A DNA stretch of 64,000 nucleotides. Source: Paucihalobacter ruber. GTDB lineage: Bacteria; Bacteroidota; Bacteroidia; Flavobacteriales; Flavobacteriaceae. The first letter of the stretch is position 1, and every line of letters begins with the position of its first letter. The translations under genes and the position numbers were made by a program. This document shows, piece after piece, positions 16,007 to 24,529 of the stretch. The stretch lies in contig NZ_VHIQ01000002.1 in NCBI RefSeq assembly GCF_006494535.1, positions 372,001 to 436,000 of the forward strand, given 5' to 3'. The notes beneath the pieces are model-generated. The model was not told where the DNA came from. It saw only the letters and a program-made list of their open reading frames with translations, and searched no databases.

Positions 16007-16162
16007 AATAAGGCGTTTTAAGCGCTATTTTGGCTTCTAGATGAACAATGACCTGAAAAATTTTAAAAACGCCCGTAATTAAAAACTATGCAAGCCGATT
16101 TTAATAAGTTTTGTTAATGATAGTTTCTGAAACCATAAAACATGTCAATATAAAACTTTTAG

Positions 16163-16192
16163 TTGTTTTGACTGTTAACTTTTATACATTTG
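16163..16192 (+). promoter_or_regulatory. Promoter of the OmpH-like gene
   Basis: A TTG at 16163-16165, a 19-nt spacer and TACATTTG at 16185-16192 fit the Flavobacteriia promoter pattern TTG-N19-TAnnTTTG. The ATG follows 17 bp later. Confidence 0.65.
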
Positions 16193-16208
16193 CAAAAATT
16201 TTAACCAA

Positions 16209-16724
16209 ATGAAAAAAATATTAATAGTACTTGCCTTGGCTTTATCGTTTTCTTGCCAGCAAGAGAGTAAAGTCGGTTTTGTAGATAACGGCGAATTGAT
16301 TAATGGCTATCAAATGAAAATTGATATTGAAGCTAAATACGAAGGCATCAATCAAAGTTTCACTAAGAGAATGGATAGTTTAAGTCAGGAGTTTCAAAAA
16401 GAGGTAATGCAGTTTCAATCAAAACAACAAAGTATGTCTCAAAAGGAATTGGAAGAGATCTATCAAATGTTAGGACAAAAACAACAGCAATTACAACAGC
16501 AGTATCAAGTTGAGCAACAAGAACTTGAAAAGGCCTTTCAAACCGAAATCGATACCGTTATTTCTCAAGTAAAAGATTTTGTAAAGCAATACGGCAAAGA
16601 CAATAAATACAAATATATATTAGGAAGTAACGAAGCCGGTAGCGTGATTTATGGAGAAGAATCTTCAAACATAACAAAAGTTATTTTGGAAGCGCTAAAT
16701 ACCAAATACGAATCTAAAAAATAA
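16209..16724 (+). CDS. OmpH/Skp-family periplasmic coiled-coil protein, predicted lipoprotein
   Basis: The 171 residues begin with a lipoprotein signal (MKKILIVLALALSFSCQQ; lipobox LSFSC), then VGFVDNGELINGYQMK, the usual OmpH/Skp N-terminal strand, and a long Gln-rich coiled coil (about residues 45-120). Skp-type chaperones hold unfolded outer-membrane proteins in the periplasm. A lipid-anchored version would be tethered to a membrane, which is inferred. It has its own promoter and a terminator follows. Confidence 0.82.
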   Translation: MKKILIVLALALSFSCQQESKVGFVDNGELINGYQMKIDIEAKYEGINQSFTKRMDSLSQEFQKEVMQFQSKQQSMSQKELEEIYQMLGQKQQQLQQQYQVEQQELEKAFQTEIDTVISQVKDFVKQYGKDNKYKYILGSNEAGSVIYGEESSNITKVILEALNTKYESKK

Positions 16725-16746
16725 TCAAAATTAAAATATATAATTT

Positions 16747-16774
16747 AAAGTCAGGTAGTTGCCTGACTTTTTTT
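16747..16774 (+). terminator. Terminator after the OmpH-like gene, overlapping the holB stop
   Basis: AAAGTCAGG TAGTTG CCTGACTTT forms a 9-bp stem followed by TTTT. The hairpin includes the last codons and stop (16751-16753) of holB on the other strand, so it may serve both convergent transcripts. Confidence 0.8.
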
Positions 16775-17911
16775 ATGCAGTAAGCGCGTTAATTTTATTG
16801 ATAAATCAGTGAGTACGATTTTTGAATTGGCGTTGCGTTCTATATGATAAATGGCCTCTTCTAAAGATTGTATGATTTCCAAAATGTTATTTTGATTAAC
16901 AAATGGCGCAAAATTAGAAAGCTTAAATCCTTCAGTTTTCGATTCCATATAAACAAGCGGTTTGGCGTTGTAGTTGAGAAGCATGGCTTGTCTAAAGAGC
17001 TCAATGCAGAAGTTTAGAAATTGTTTTTGTGTTTCTCTCCCTGTCTTTGAAATATCTTCGCTCCAACCTATCAAGTCATGTATGGCTTGTTTATTGCCTT
17101 TCGCCCTAAAGGCCGCTCTAACCCAAAACACAAACCAATTTTCAAATTGTAAATCTTCGCTGTCTTGATATACCAAATCACAGGCCTTGTTATAATTGCC
17201 ATTGGCCTGATTGGCAATCTTAGCAGCAACCGATTTTTCAATATTAAACTGATTAACCAAACCATCTTCTATCACTTGTTGCGATAACGGCGGAAAATGC
17301 AGCACCTGACAGCGAGACCTAATAGTGTTAATAATTTGTGACTCGTCTTCAGCAATTAAAATAAAAACTGTTTTGTCTGGCGGCTCTTCAATAAGTTTCA
17401 ATAATTTGTTGGCACAAGCGATATTCATTTTTTCTGCCATCCAGATAATCATGAATTTGTATCCGCCTTCATATGATTTTAGAGATAATTTTTTAACAAT
17501 ATCCTGTGCTTCGTCCACGCCAATTTGCCCTTGTTTGTTATCAACGCCTAAAATTTTGTACCAGTCAAATAAATTTCCATAAGGTTGTTCATTTAAAAGC
17601 TTGCGCCACTCTTCCATAAAATTATTTGATACCGGATGGTTTTTCACGCTGTTTGTGGTAGTAACCGGAAAGGCAAAATGCAAATCGGGATGCCCAAAAT
17701 TTTTAAACTTTAGGTTGCAACTTTCGTTGCCGGAATTGTTTTCAGAAGTATTGTTACAAATAACATATTGCGCATAAGCAATAGCCATTGGTAAAGTGCC
17801 AACACCTTCTTTTCCTACGAATAACTGCGCATGTGGAATTCTGCCATGATCAGCACTATTAGTAAGGTGATTTTTGATGTGGGTTTGGCCTAAAATTTCT
17901 GAAAACAACAT
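16751..17911 (-). CDS. holB: DNA polymerase III delta-prime subunit
   Basis: HolB is part of the clamp loader that places the sliding clamp on DNA. The frame is open to 17995, but a -7 box (17923-17916) lies next to an ATG at 17911 (MLFSEILGQTHIKNHL), giving 386 residues. The protein shows the DnaX-like AAA region: IPHAQLFVGKEGVGTLPMAI, with a degenerate P-loop as expected of delta-prime; the paired Cys region (CNNTSENNSGNESC); and the sensor segment NTIRSRCQVLHFPPLS. Divergent from pgk. Confidence 0.92.
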   Translation of the reverse strand: MLFSEILGQTHIKNHLTNSADHGRIPHAQLFVGKEGVGTLPMAIAYAQYVICNNTSENNSGNESCNLKFKNFGHPDLHFAFPVTTTNSVKNHPVSNNFMEEWRKLLNEQPYGNLFDWYKILGVDNKQGQIGVDEAQDIVKKLSLKSYEGGYKFMIIWMAEKMNIACANKLLKLIEEPPDKTVFILIAEDESQIINTIRSRCQVLHFPPLSQQVIEDGLVNQFNIEKSVAAKIANQANGNYNKACDLVYQDSEDLQFENWFVFWVRAAFRAKGNKQAIHDLIGWSEDISKTGRETQKQFLNFCIELFRQAMLLNYNAKPLVYMESKTEGFKLSNFAPFVNQNNILEIIQSLEEAIYHIERNANSKIVLTDLSIKLTRLLHKKSQATT

Positions 17912-17915
17912 AGCA

Positions 17916-17923
17916 CAAAGATA
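17916..17923 (-). promoter_or_regulatory. -7 element of holB
   Basis: The minus strand reads TATCTTTG, 5 bp upstream of the chosen ATG at 17911. This makes the transcript nearly leaderless and rules out the longer start. Confidence 0.65.
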
Positions 17924-17958
17924 ATAGAAATGACCAAGTTTAATAAAACGGAAAACTT

Positions 17959-17966
17959 TATCTTTG
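17959..17966 (+). promoter_or_regulatory. -7 element of pgk
   Basis: TATCTTTG lies 20 bp before the pgk ATG. The box plus two bases (TATCTTTGTG) forms an inverted repeat with CACAAAGATA (17914-17923) of the divergent holB promoter. Confidence 0.65.
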
Positions 17967-17985
17967 TGTTTTAAACTCATACCAA

Positions 17986-19173
17986 ATGACAACAATAGAC
18001 GATTTTAATTTTAAGAATAAAAAAGCATTAATTAGAGTAGATTTTAATGTGCCCTTAAACGAAGCATTTGAAGTAACCGATGCTACCAGAATAACCGCAG
18101 CCAAGCCAACAATTGTAAAAATTCTAGAAGATGGCGGTAGCTGTGTGTTAATGTCGCATTTAGGGAGGCCAAAAGGAGTTCAGGAAGAGTTTTCACTTAA
18201 ACATATTGTAAAGGAACTTGAGCACAAAATTGGCGTACAGGTGCAATTTGTAAATGATTGCGTTGGTGCTGAAGCTGAAGCAGCAGTAGCTAATCTTAAG
18301 CCCGGTGGCGTTATTCTCCTGGAGAATTTAAGGTTTTATAAAGAAGAAGAAAAGGGCGATGAAGCTTTTGCCGAAAAGCTATCTAAATTAGGCGATATCT
18401 ATGTAAACGATGCCTTCGGAACAGCTCATAGAGCCCATGCCTCAACTACTATTGTGGCTAAATTTTTCCCAAACACTAAATGTTTTGGTTATTTATTAGC
18501 TCAGGAAATTGTGAGTATAGACAAAGTTTTAAACAACAGCGAAAAACCGGTATTAGCCGTATTAGGAGGCGCAAAAGTTTCATCAAAAATTACCGTTATT
18601 GAAAATATTTTAAGTAAGGTAGACCATTTAATTATTGGCGGCGGTATGACTTATACTTTCATTAAAGCACAAGGTGGCAATGTTGGCGATTCTATTTGTG
18701 AAACAGACAAAACAGATTTGGCCTTAGAAATTCTTGAAAAAGCCAAAGCCCATAACGTTCAGGTGCACATTCCGGTTGATGTTGTAGCCGCTGATAGTTT
18801 TTCAAACGACGCCAATACTCGAGTAGTAGACGTTGACAAAATTCCAGATGGCTGGCAAGGTTTAGATGCCGGTCCAAGAACACTCGAAATTTTTGATAAA
18901 GTTGTTAACCAGTGTAAAACTATTTTATGGAATGGACCACTTGGTGTTTTTGAAATGTCAAATTTTGCAAAAGGTACCATTGCCTTAGGAAACTCTATTG
19001 CCAACGCCACTAAAAATGGCGCATTCTCTCTTGTTGGTGGCGGTGATTCTGTGGCTGCAGTAAAACAATTTGGTTTTGAACATAAAGTAAGTTATGTAAG
19101 TACAGGCGGTGGCGCTATGCTCGAAAGTTTAGAAGGTATCACTTTACCGGGTATAGCCGCAATCATGGAATAA
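17986..19173 (+). CDS. pgk: Phosphoglycerate kinase
   Basis: Pgk transfers phosphate between 1,3-bisphosphoglycerate and ADP in glycolysis. The 395 residues include [10 protein letters not shown] near the N-terminus (substrate site), [10 protein letters not shown], the hinge region [11 protein letters not shown], and the nucleotide-binding [13 protein letters not shown] and [14 protein letters not shown] near the C-terminus. Length and start are typical. It is divergent from holB and followed by an MltD-like gene. Confidence 0.98.
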   Translation: MTTIDDFNFKNKKALIRVDFNVPLNEAFEVTDATRITAAKPTIVKILEDGGSCVLMSHLGRPKGVQEEFSLKHIVKELEHKIGVQVQFVNDCVGAEAEAAVANLKPGGVILLENLRFYKEEEKGDEAFAEKLSKLGDIYVNDAFGTAHRAHASTTIVAKFFPNTKCFGYLLAQEIVSIDKVLNNSEKPVLAVLGGAKVSSKITVIENILSKVDHLIIGGGMTYTFIKAQGGNVGDSICETDKTDLALEILEKAKAHNVQVHIPVDVVAADSFSNDANTRVVDVDKIPDGWQGLDAGPRTLEIFDKVVNQCKTILWNGPLGVFEMSNFAKGTIALGNSIANATKNGAFSLVGGGDSVAAVKQFGFEHKVSYVSTGGGAMLESLEGITLPGIAAIME

Positions 19174-19233
19174 TTTCTTATATTCGAAAAACAATATAAC
19201 ACGTAAAATACGTTGTTATGGAAAGCATATATC

Positions 19234-20784
19234 ATGATTAAACCCCAAATTTTTATAATTGTTGTCCTTTTTGGTTGCTGGTCTTTTGCCCAAACCGATA
19301 AAACTGCGACCAAAAAGGATACCATTTTAGATGGTAAGTCTGTTACCGAAAAACAAATACCTCCAATTAAAGACAGTATAAATATCAAATTGTTTGCTGA
19401 CGATTCCTTATCTCTGGATTTTGATAACCGATGGTTTAAGGAATTATACAGTACATCTTCATTTGACTCTATTTATAGTGCTGTTACAAATCTGGATGAC
19501 GAAGTTATAGAATACCCGGAACTTTCAACAGACACCTTGAAAGCTCGTTTAGAGCGTCTTAACGCAAAAACACCTTTTAATGTAGAGTATAACCCGTCGC
19601 TGGAAGCCGTTATTAAGAGGTTTTTAAAAACCAGACGCAACTCACTTCAACGACAAATGGGTTTGAGCGAATATTATTTCCCATTATTTGAAGAAGTTTT
19701 AGACAAACATGATTTGCCATTGGAAATAAAATATTTAGCCATTGTAGAGTCTGCATTAAACCCAAGAGCCAAATCAAGAGTTGGCGCTACGGGCCTATGG
19801 CAATTTATGTTTCAAACTGGTAAACTGTACGATTTAAATGTAAGTAGTTATGTTGATGAGCGTAGTGACCCGATTAAATCAACCAACGCAGCAGCAAAAT
19901 ACCTTGCTAAATTGTATGAAATATTTGGTGATTGGGATTTGGCTCTGGCGGCTTACAACTCGGGCCCGGGAAATGTAACCAAAGCCATTAGACGCTCTGG
20001 TGGATATGAAAACTATTGGAATATTAGAAATAATTTACCACGTGAAACCGCAGGTTATTTGCCTGCTTTTTTAGCAACCATGTATATTTATGAATATGCT
20101 GAAGATCACGGATTTGTGCCACATAAACCTCAATTCAGGCATTTTGAAACAGACACTGTTCATGTGAAACAAATGATCTCATTTGATCATATTGCCGAAA
20201 TTACCGGTATTGACATAGAAACCATTCAATTTTTAAACCCGTCTTACAAGCTCGATATCATACCAAAAACTGAACGCCAGCCTTATGTGCTAGAATTGCC
20301 CCTTGAGGCTGTTGGGTTATTTGTTAGTAACGAAGAAGCTATTTATGCCTATGCCGAAGAGCAATTTAATAGACGAGAAAAACCACTACCACAATTATTT
20401 AATAATGATACTAAAATTACCCATGTAGTTCGAAGTGGTGAGTTTTTAGGGAAAATAGCCAGACAATATAGCGTAGGGATAAACCAAATTAAACAGTGGA
20501 ATGGTTTGCGCAATAACGATTTAAGAGTTGGCCAACGATTAACTATTTATCCACGTGGTTCCGCACCACCTGCCAGCACGGCTAAAAAAGTTACGACCCC
20601 AAACGCTAATAGTACTACTAAAGCCAACACAACCTCTAAAAGTACATACACCGTAAAACAAGGCGATTCACTTTGGAGTATTTCGCAAAAGTTTCCGGGA
20701 GTGTCGGTAGATAACTTAAAAAAATGGAACAATCTTTCAGGGAATAACTTAAAAGTAGGTATGGTTCTTGCGGTGTCTGAGTAA
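19234..20784 (+). CDS. MltD-like lytic murein transglycosylase with two LysM domains
   Basis: The enzyme cleaves glycan strands of peptidoglycan. From ATG 19234 the protein has 516 residues with a signal peptide (MIKPQIFIIVVLFGCWSFAQ). The SLT domain (about residues 130-260) shows KYLAIVESALNP with the catalytic Glu, GATGLWQFM and ALAAYNSGPGNV. Two LysM repeats at the C-terminus (HVVRSGEFLGKIARQYSVG and YTVKQGDSLWSISQKF) bind murein. An earlier TTG start at 19213 is possible but would precede the signal peptide by 7 residues. Its neighbour encodes a lipoprotein. Confidence 0.92.
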   Translation: MIKPQIFIIVVLFGCWSFAQTDKTATKKDTILDGKSVTEKQIPPIKDSINIKLFADDSLSLDFDNRWFKELYSTSSFDSIYSAVTNLDDEVIEYPELSTDTLKARLERLNAKTPFNVEYNPSLEAVIKRFLKTRRNSLQRQMGLSEYYFPLFEEVLDKHDLPLEIKYLAIVESALNPRAKSRVGATGLWQFMFQTGKLYDLNVSSYVDERSDPIKSTNAAAKYLAKLYEIFGDWDLALAAYNSGPGNVTKAIRRSGGYENYWNIRNNLPRETAGYLPAFLATMYIYEYAEDHGFVPHKPQFRHFETDTVHVKQMISFDHIAEITGIDIETIQFLNPSYKLDIIPKTERQPYVLELPLEAVGLFVSNEEAIYAYAEEQFNRREKPLPQLFNNDTKITHVVRSGEFLGKIARQYSVGINQIKQWNGLRNNDLRVGQRLTIYPRGSAPPASTAKKVTTPNANSTTKANTTSKSTYTVKQGDSLWSISQKFPGVSVDNLKKWNNLSGNNLKVGMVLAVSE

Positions 20785-20804
20785 AATTAATAAATCCATC
20801 ATAT

Positions 20805-21779
20805 ATGTCTAAGCTAGCTTATTCGTTTTTAATCCTATTGCTGTTGTTTTCTTGTGAAGAAAAAGATCCTAAACAGCGCACCATTACGGCCTCATCAGGA
20901 AACATTAATAATTTAAATGTCATTGCCGACAATGATCTATGGGAAGGTGCTGTTGGCGAGGCCATAAGAGATTTATTAGCGGCACCTTACGTTGGTTTGC
21001 CACAAGACGAACCTATGTTTTCTATCAATCAAATGCCACCCGAAGTATTTAGCGGTTTTGCCGCAAAAAACCGAATTGTTCTAAAAATTGAAACTAATAA
21101 AGAGCCACAGACGGTTGTTAAACTCAATTTATTTGCAAAACCTCAAACTGTTGTTGTGGTTGGTGGTAAAGATGAAGGAGAAATCTTAGAGCAATTATCC
21201 ACAAACGGCACAATCATTTTGGAGGCGCTTAAAAAACAAGAATTGGTTGAGAAGCAAGGCCGCATCGGCATTTCGTTAAAAGAAACAACTCAGATAGAAG
21301 AGCAACTGGGCATTACACTTAATTTCCCATCGGTTTACAGATATGCCAAAAATGAAGATAATTTCTTTTGGATAAGAAAAACCCTAACCACAGGAACCTT
21401 AGATTTTATACTTTATCAAGTGCCTTTAGACAGTATTAGACCCGGTGATAGTACGGTGATAGATATTATAAAAATCAGAGATTTTTACGGTGAAAAATAT
21501 ATTGAAGGTGATAAACCTGAGGCTTATATGAGTACAGAAATGGCTTATTCACCTTACATCTTTCAAACTAATATAGATGGCAAACCAACTATTGAAACCA
21601 GAGGTGTTTGGCGCATGAAGAACGATTTTATGGGCGGGCCATTTGTAAACTACGCTATAGAAGACAAGGCAAACAACCGCTATATCATTGCCGAAGGCTA
21701 TGTTTATGCGCCATCTGTTAAAAAGCGAGACTATGTGCATGAAATAGAAGCCATTTTAACATCAATAAAATTCAAATAA
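20805..21779 (+). CDS. DUF4837 family lipoprotein
   Basis: The 324 residues begin with a short lipoprotein signal (MSKLAYSFLILLLLFSCEEK; lipobox LLFSC). The mature part has the NDLWEGAVGEAIRDLLAAPYVGLPQDEP region that I associate with DUF4837, a family known essentially from Bacteroidota. Its function is unknown. It begins 20 bp after the transglycosylase and probably shares its transcript, which hints at an envelope role. A strong terminator follows. Confidence 0.75.
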   Translation: MSKLAYSFLILLLLFSCEEKDPKQRTITASSGNINNLNVIADNDLWEGAVGEAIRDLLAAPYVGLPQDEPMFSINQMPPEVFSGFAAKNRIVLKIETNKEPQTVVKLNLFAKPQTVVVVGGKDEGEILEQLSTNGTIILEALKKQELVEKQGRIGISLKETTQIEEQLGITLNFPSVYRYAKNEDNFFWIRKTLTTGTLDFILYQVPLDSIRPGDSTVIDIIKIRDFYGEKYIEGDKPEAYMSTEMAYSPYIFQTNIDGKPTIETRGVWRMKNDFMGGPFVNYAIEDKANNRYIIAEGYVYAPSVKKRDYVHEIEAILTSIKFK

Positions 21780-21781
21780 AA

Positions 21782-21813
21782 AAACGTCAACTTGAAGCAA
21801 GTTGACGTTTATT
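21782..21813. terminator. Bidirectional terminator between DUF4837 and tatA
   Basis: AAACGTCAACTT GAAGC AAGTTGACGTTT forms a perfect 12-bp stem flanked by A-runs on the left and TTTATT on the right. It lies between convergent genes and suits both directions. Confidence 0.85.
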
Positions 21814-21832
21814 AAATTCCGTTAAAGAAAAA

Positions 21833-22027
21833 TTATTTCTTCACATCGCTGTTTGATGTGTCTTTGTCTTCTTTGCTGGCATCTTTAAATTCCTTGATAC
21901 CGCTGCCTAAGCCTCGCATTAATTCAGGAATTTTCTTTCCTCCAAACAAAAGTAATACGGCAACAATTATTAAAACTACCTGCCATGGGCCCAACGCTAA
22001 AAAAATGTTTGATGCTATCATCTTCAA
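21833..22027 (-). CDS. tatA: Twin-arginine translocase subunit TatA/E family
   Basis: TatA forms the pore element of the Tat exporter for folded proteins. The 64-residue protein has one N-terminal helix ([20 protein letters not shown]), the [20 protein letters not shown] amphipathic motif and a charged acidic/Lys tail. The conserved Phe-Gly hinge is present. tatC is not in the window. It has its own promoter and is divergent from the M23 peptidase gene. Confidence 0.93.
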   Translation of the reverse strand: MKMIASNIFLALGPWQVVLIIVAVLLLFGGKKIPELMRGLGSGIKEFKDASKEDKDTSNSDVKK

Positions 22028-22041
22028 TTAAATTAATGATG

Positions 22042-22049
22042 CAAAGTTA
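22042..22049 (-). promoter_or_regulatory. -7 element of tatA
   Basis: The minus strand reads TAACTTTG, 14 bp upstream of the tatA ATG. No clear -33 TTG at the usual spacing was found. Confidence 0.5.
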
Positions 22050-22119
22050 ACAATTATAGTTGAATCTATGCGTTTTCAACTAAACTTTAGCTTTCGCAAT
22101 AATAAATGGTTATTTTGGC

Positions 22120-22127
22120 TAATTTTG
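22120..22127 (+). promoter_or_regulatory. -7 element of the M23 peptidase/GH3 operon
   Basis: TAATTTTG lies 7 bp before the ATG at 22135, implying a very short leader. Confidence 0.55.
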
Positions 22128-22134
22128 TAAATCT

Positions 22135-22998
22135 ATGGCAGGAAAAAAAAGACGAAAAATATTAAAAAAGCTGTTTTCAAAATACCGCTTGGTTATTTTG
22201 AACGAAGATACTTTTGAAGAGCGCTTTGCCATAAAACTAACCAGGCTCAATGTTTTTGTGTTGATATCTTTGTCGGCCATTATTTTAATCGTACTTACAA
22301 CCTTACTCATTGCCTTTACCAATCTAAGAGAATATATACCGGGATATTCATCAACCACACTAAAAAAACAAGCATTAGAACTCAGTTACAAAACAGATTC
22401 TCTGCAGCGTGTTTTGAGTATGAATGAGCAATATTACGCATCTATTAAAAAAGTTCTTACAGGCGATGTAGCCATGGTAGAATTCAACAAAGATTCTGTT
22501 TTAGAAGCTGCAAGAAATGAAGAACTCATAGAGCAGGTTTTGCGCAGTAAAGAAGATTCATTATTGAGAGAAAAGGTGAGTAAAGAAGATAAATTTAATG
22601 TTTTTGAAACCGAAGGCATTGCTTCAAATTTTGTACTTTTTCCACCCGTAAATGGCACTATTTCTGCACCGTATAATATAGAAGAAAAACACTTTGCAGT
22701 AGATATTTCTGTGCCAAAAGACACGCCGGTTAAGGCAGTGGCCGACGGTACCGTTATTTTTGCAGAATGGACAGCTGATACAGGCTATGTGTTAATTTTA
22801 GAACACAGTCAGGCACTTATTTCGGTGTATAAGCACAACCAATCGCTCAATAAATCTCAAGGAGATTTGGTAAAGGCCGGCGAGGTTATTGCCACTGCCG
22901 GGAGTACAGGCGAATATTCAACCGGTACGCACCTGCATTTTGAGTTGTGGAGCAAGGGCTACCCGGTAAACCCAACCAATTTTATTGATTTTGAATAA
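22135..22998 (+). CDS. M23 family metallopeptidase, membrane anchored
   Basis: The 287 residues contain one transmembrane helix (about residues 42-62), a coiled-coil stalk and a C-terminal peptidase domain. The zinc motifs are HFAVD (HxxxD) and HLHFE (HxH), with the catalytic-support His in VYKHNQS, so it looks active rather than degenerate. Such enzymes cut peptidoglycan cross-links or act as cell-division or elongation hydrolases. Its stop codon abuts the GH3 gene ATG (TAAATG), so the two are cotranscribed. Confidence 0.88.
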   Translation: MAGKKRRKILKKLFSKYRLVILNEDTFEERFAIKLTRLNVFVLISLSAIILIVLTTLLIAFTNLREYIPGYSSTTLKKQALELSYKTDSLQRVLSMNEQYYASIKKVLTGDVAMVEFNKDSVLEAARNEELIEQVLRSKEDSLLREKVSKEDKFNVFETEGIASNFVLFPPVNGTISAPYNIEEKHFAVDISVPKDTPVKAVADGTVIFAEWTADTGYVLILEHSQALISVYKHNQSLNKSQGDLVKAGEVIATAGSTGEYSTGTHLHFELWSKGYPVNPTNFIDFE

Positions 22999-24501
22999 AT
23001 GAGCAGTCTTAAAGCATTACTTGCAAAACCATTTGCCAAATACATTGTTTATAAAACCAAAAAATGGGTCAATCAACCGGCAAAATCTCAAGAACGCGTT
23101 TTTAAAAACCTAATTGATAATGCTCGTAATACTGCTTTTGGAAATGATCACCAGTTTGAAAAAATTAAAACCTTTAAAGACTTTGCTACCTTAGTTCCTG
23201 TTAGAGATTATGAAGATTTAAAGCCTTATATAGATCGAGTTGTTTCGGGAGAAGCAGATGTTCTTTGGAAAGGGAAGCCTATTTATTTTGCAAAAACTTC
23301 GGGCACTACATCGGGAGCAAAATACATTCCAATCACCAAAGAAAGCATGCCCTTTCATGTTGAGGCCGCTCGTAACGCCATTCTTCATTACATCAACGAA
23401 ACGGGAAACACAAATTTTGTTGACGGCAAAATGATTTTTCTTCAGGGCAGTCCCGTATTAGAAGAGAAAAATGGAGTGCAGTTGGGAAGACTTTCTGGTA
23501 TTGTTGCGCATTACGTTCCGCAGTATTTACAAAAAAACCGATTGCCATCATGGAATACAAATTGCATTGAAGACTGGGAAACTAAGGTAGATGCCATTGT
23601 AGACGAAACTATTAAAGAAAACATGATGGTGATTTCAGGTATTCCGTCATGGGTACAAATGTACTTTGAAAAACTAATTGAACGCAGTAAAAAACCCGTT
23701 GGAGAACTGTTTAAAAATTTCAATTTGTTTATTTATGGCGGCGTAAATTACGAACCATACAGAGCTAAATTTGAGGCTTTGATTGGCAGAAAAGTAGATA
23801 GTATAGAGTTATTTCCCGCAAGCGAAGGTTTTTTTGCCTATCAAGATAAGCAAAATGTAAAAGGTATGTTGTTATTGCTGAATTCGGGAATTTTTTTCGA
23901 GTTTATCAAGGCAGATGAATTTTATACTGAAAAGCCACAGCGTTTAACTATTTCAGAGGTTGAGGTCGACACCAATTATGTCATAATTATTTCTACCAAT
24001 GCCGGTTTATGGGCCTATAATTTAGGTGATACAGTTCAGTTTACATCATTAAAACCTTACCGTGTGATTGTAACAGGAAGAATAAAACACTTTATTTCGG
24101 CCTTTGGTGAACACGTTATAGGCAAAGAAGTTGAGCAGGCCATGAATGAAGCGTTACAGCAAATCGATTTTCAAATTAGCGAGTTTACGGTGGCACCGCA
24201 AATTAATCCGGAATCTGGCCTGCCTTATCACGAGTGGTTGATTGAATTTGAGAAAACACCCGAGGATGTTCATCAATTAGTTCAAATTTTAGATCAATCA
24301 ATTCAACTTCAAAATAGTTATTATAAAGATTTGATAGAGGGGAAAGTGTTGAAACCCCTTCAAATTACTTCTGTGAAACGCGACGGTTTTCAAACTTATA
24401 TGAAATCGGTTGGAAAATTAGGAGGGCAAAACAAATTGCCAAGATTATCCAATGATCGACAGATTGCCGATGCTTTACATCGTTTACAATTAATCAAATA
24501 A
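22999..24501 (+). CDS. GH3 auxin-responsive-promoter family protein (ANL-type acyl adenylase)
   Basis: The 500-residue protein is full length. The ATP-binding loop KTSGTTSGAKYIPITKES lies at about residues 95-112, and the mid-domain motifs SRVDSIELFPASEGF-like and LGDTVQFTS are present. Plant GH3 enzymes conjugate amino acids to acyl acids through acyl-AMP; bacterial homologues have no assigned substrate. It follows the M23 gene without a gap and precedes a large uncharacterised gene with its own promoter. The presence of an intact P-loop argues for activity. Confidence 0.85.
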   Translation: MSSLKALLAKPFAKYIVYKTKKWVNQPAKSQERVFKNLIDNARNTAFGNDHQFEKIKTFKDFATLVPVRDYEDLKPYIDRVVSGEADVLWKGKPIYFAKTSGTTSGAKYIPITKESMPFHVEAARNAILHYINETGNTNFVDGKMIFLQGSPVLEEKNGVQLGRLSGIVAHYVPQYLQKNRLPSWNTNCIEDWETKVDAIVDETIKENMMVISGIPSWVQMYFEKLIERSKKPVGELFKNFNLFIYGGVNYEPYRAKFEALIGRKVDSIELFPASEGFFAYQDKQNVKGMLLLLNSGIFFEFIKADEFYTEKPQRLTISEVEVDTNYVIIISTNAGLWAYNLGDTVQFTSLKPYRVIVTGRIKHFISAFGEHVIGKEVEQAMNEALQQIDFQISEFTVAPQINPESGLPYHEWLIEFEKTPEDVHQLVQILDQSIQLQNSYYKDLIEGKVLKPLQITSVKRDGFQTYMKSVGKLGGQNKLPRLSNDRQIADALHRLQLIK

Positions 24502-24504
24502 ATG

Positions 24505-24512
24505 TATATTTG
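24505..24512 (+). promoter_or_regulatory. -7 element for the 24530 gene
   Basis: TATATTTG lies 18 bp before the ATG at 24530, so this gene can be expressed apart from the GH3 gene. Confidence 0.55.
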
Positions 24513-24529
24513 CGGGTTAAAAATCTACA

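Noticed and set aside
20035-20055. CACGTGAAAC core in the MltD-like gene, similar to parS
   Set aside because: Only about 13 of 16 positions agree and it lies inside coding sequence; counted as chance. The same applies to CCACGTGG near 20550.
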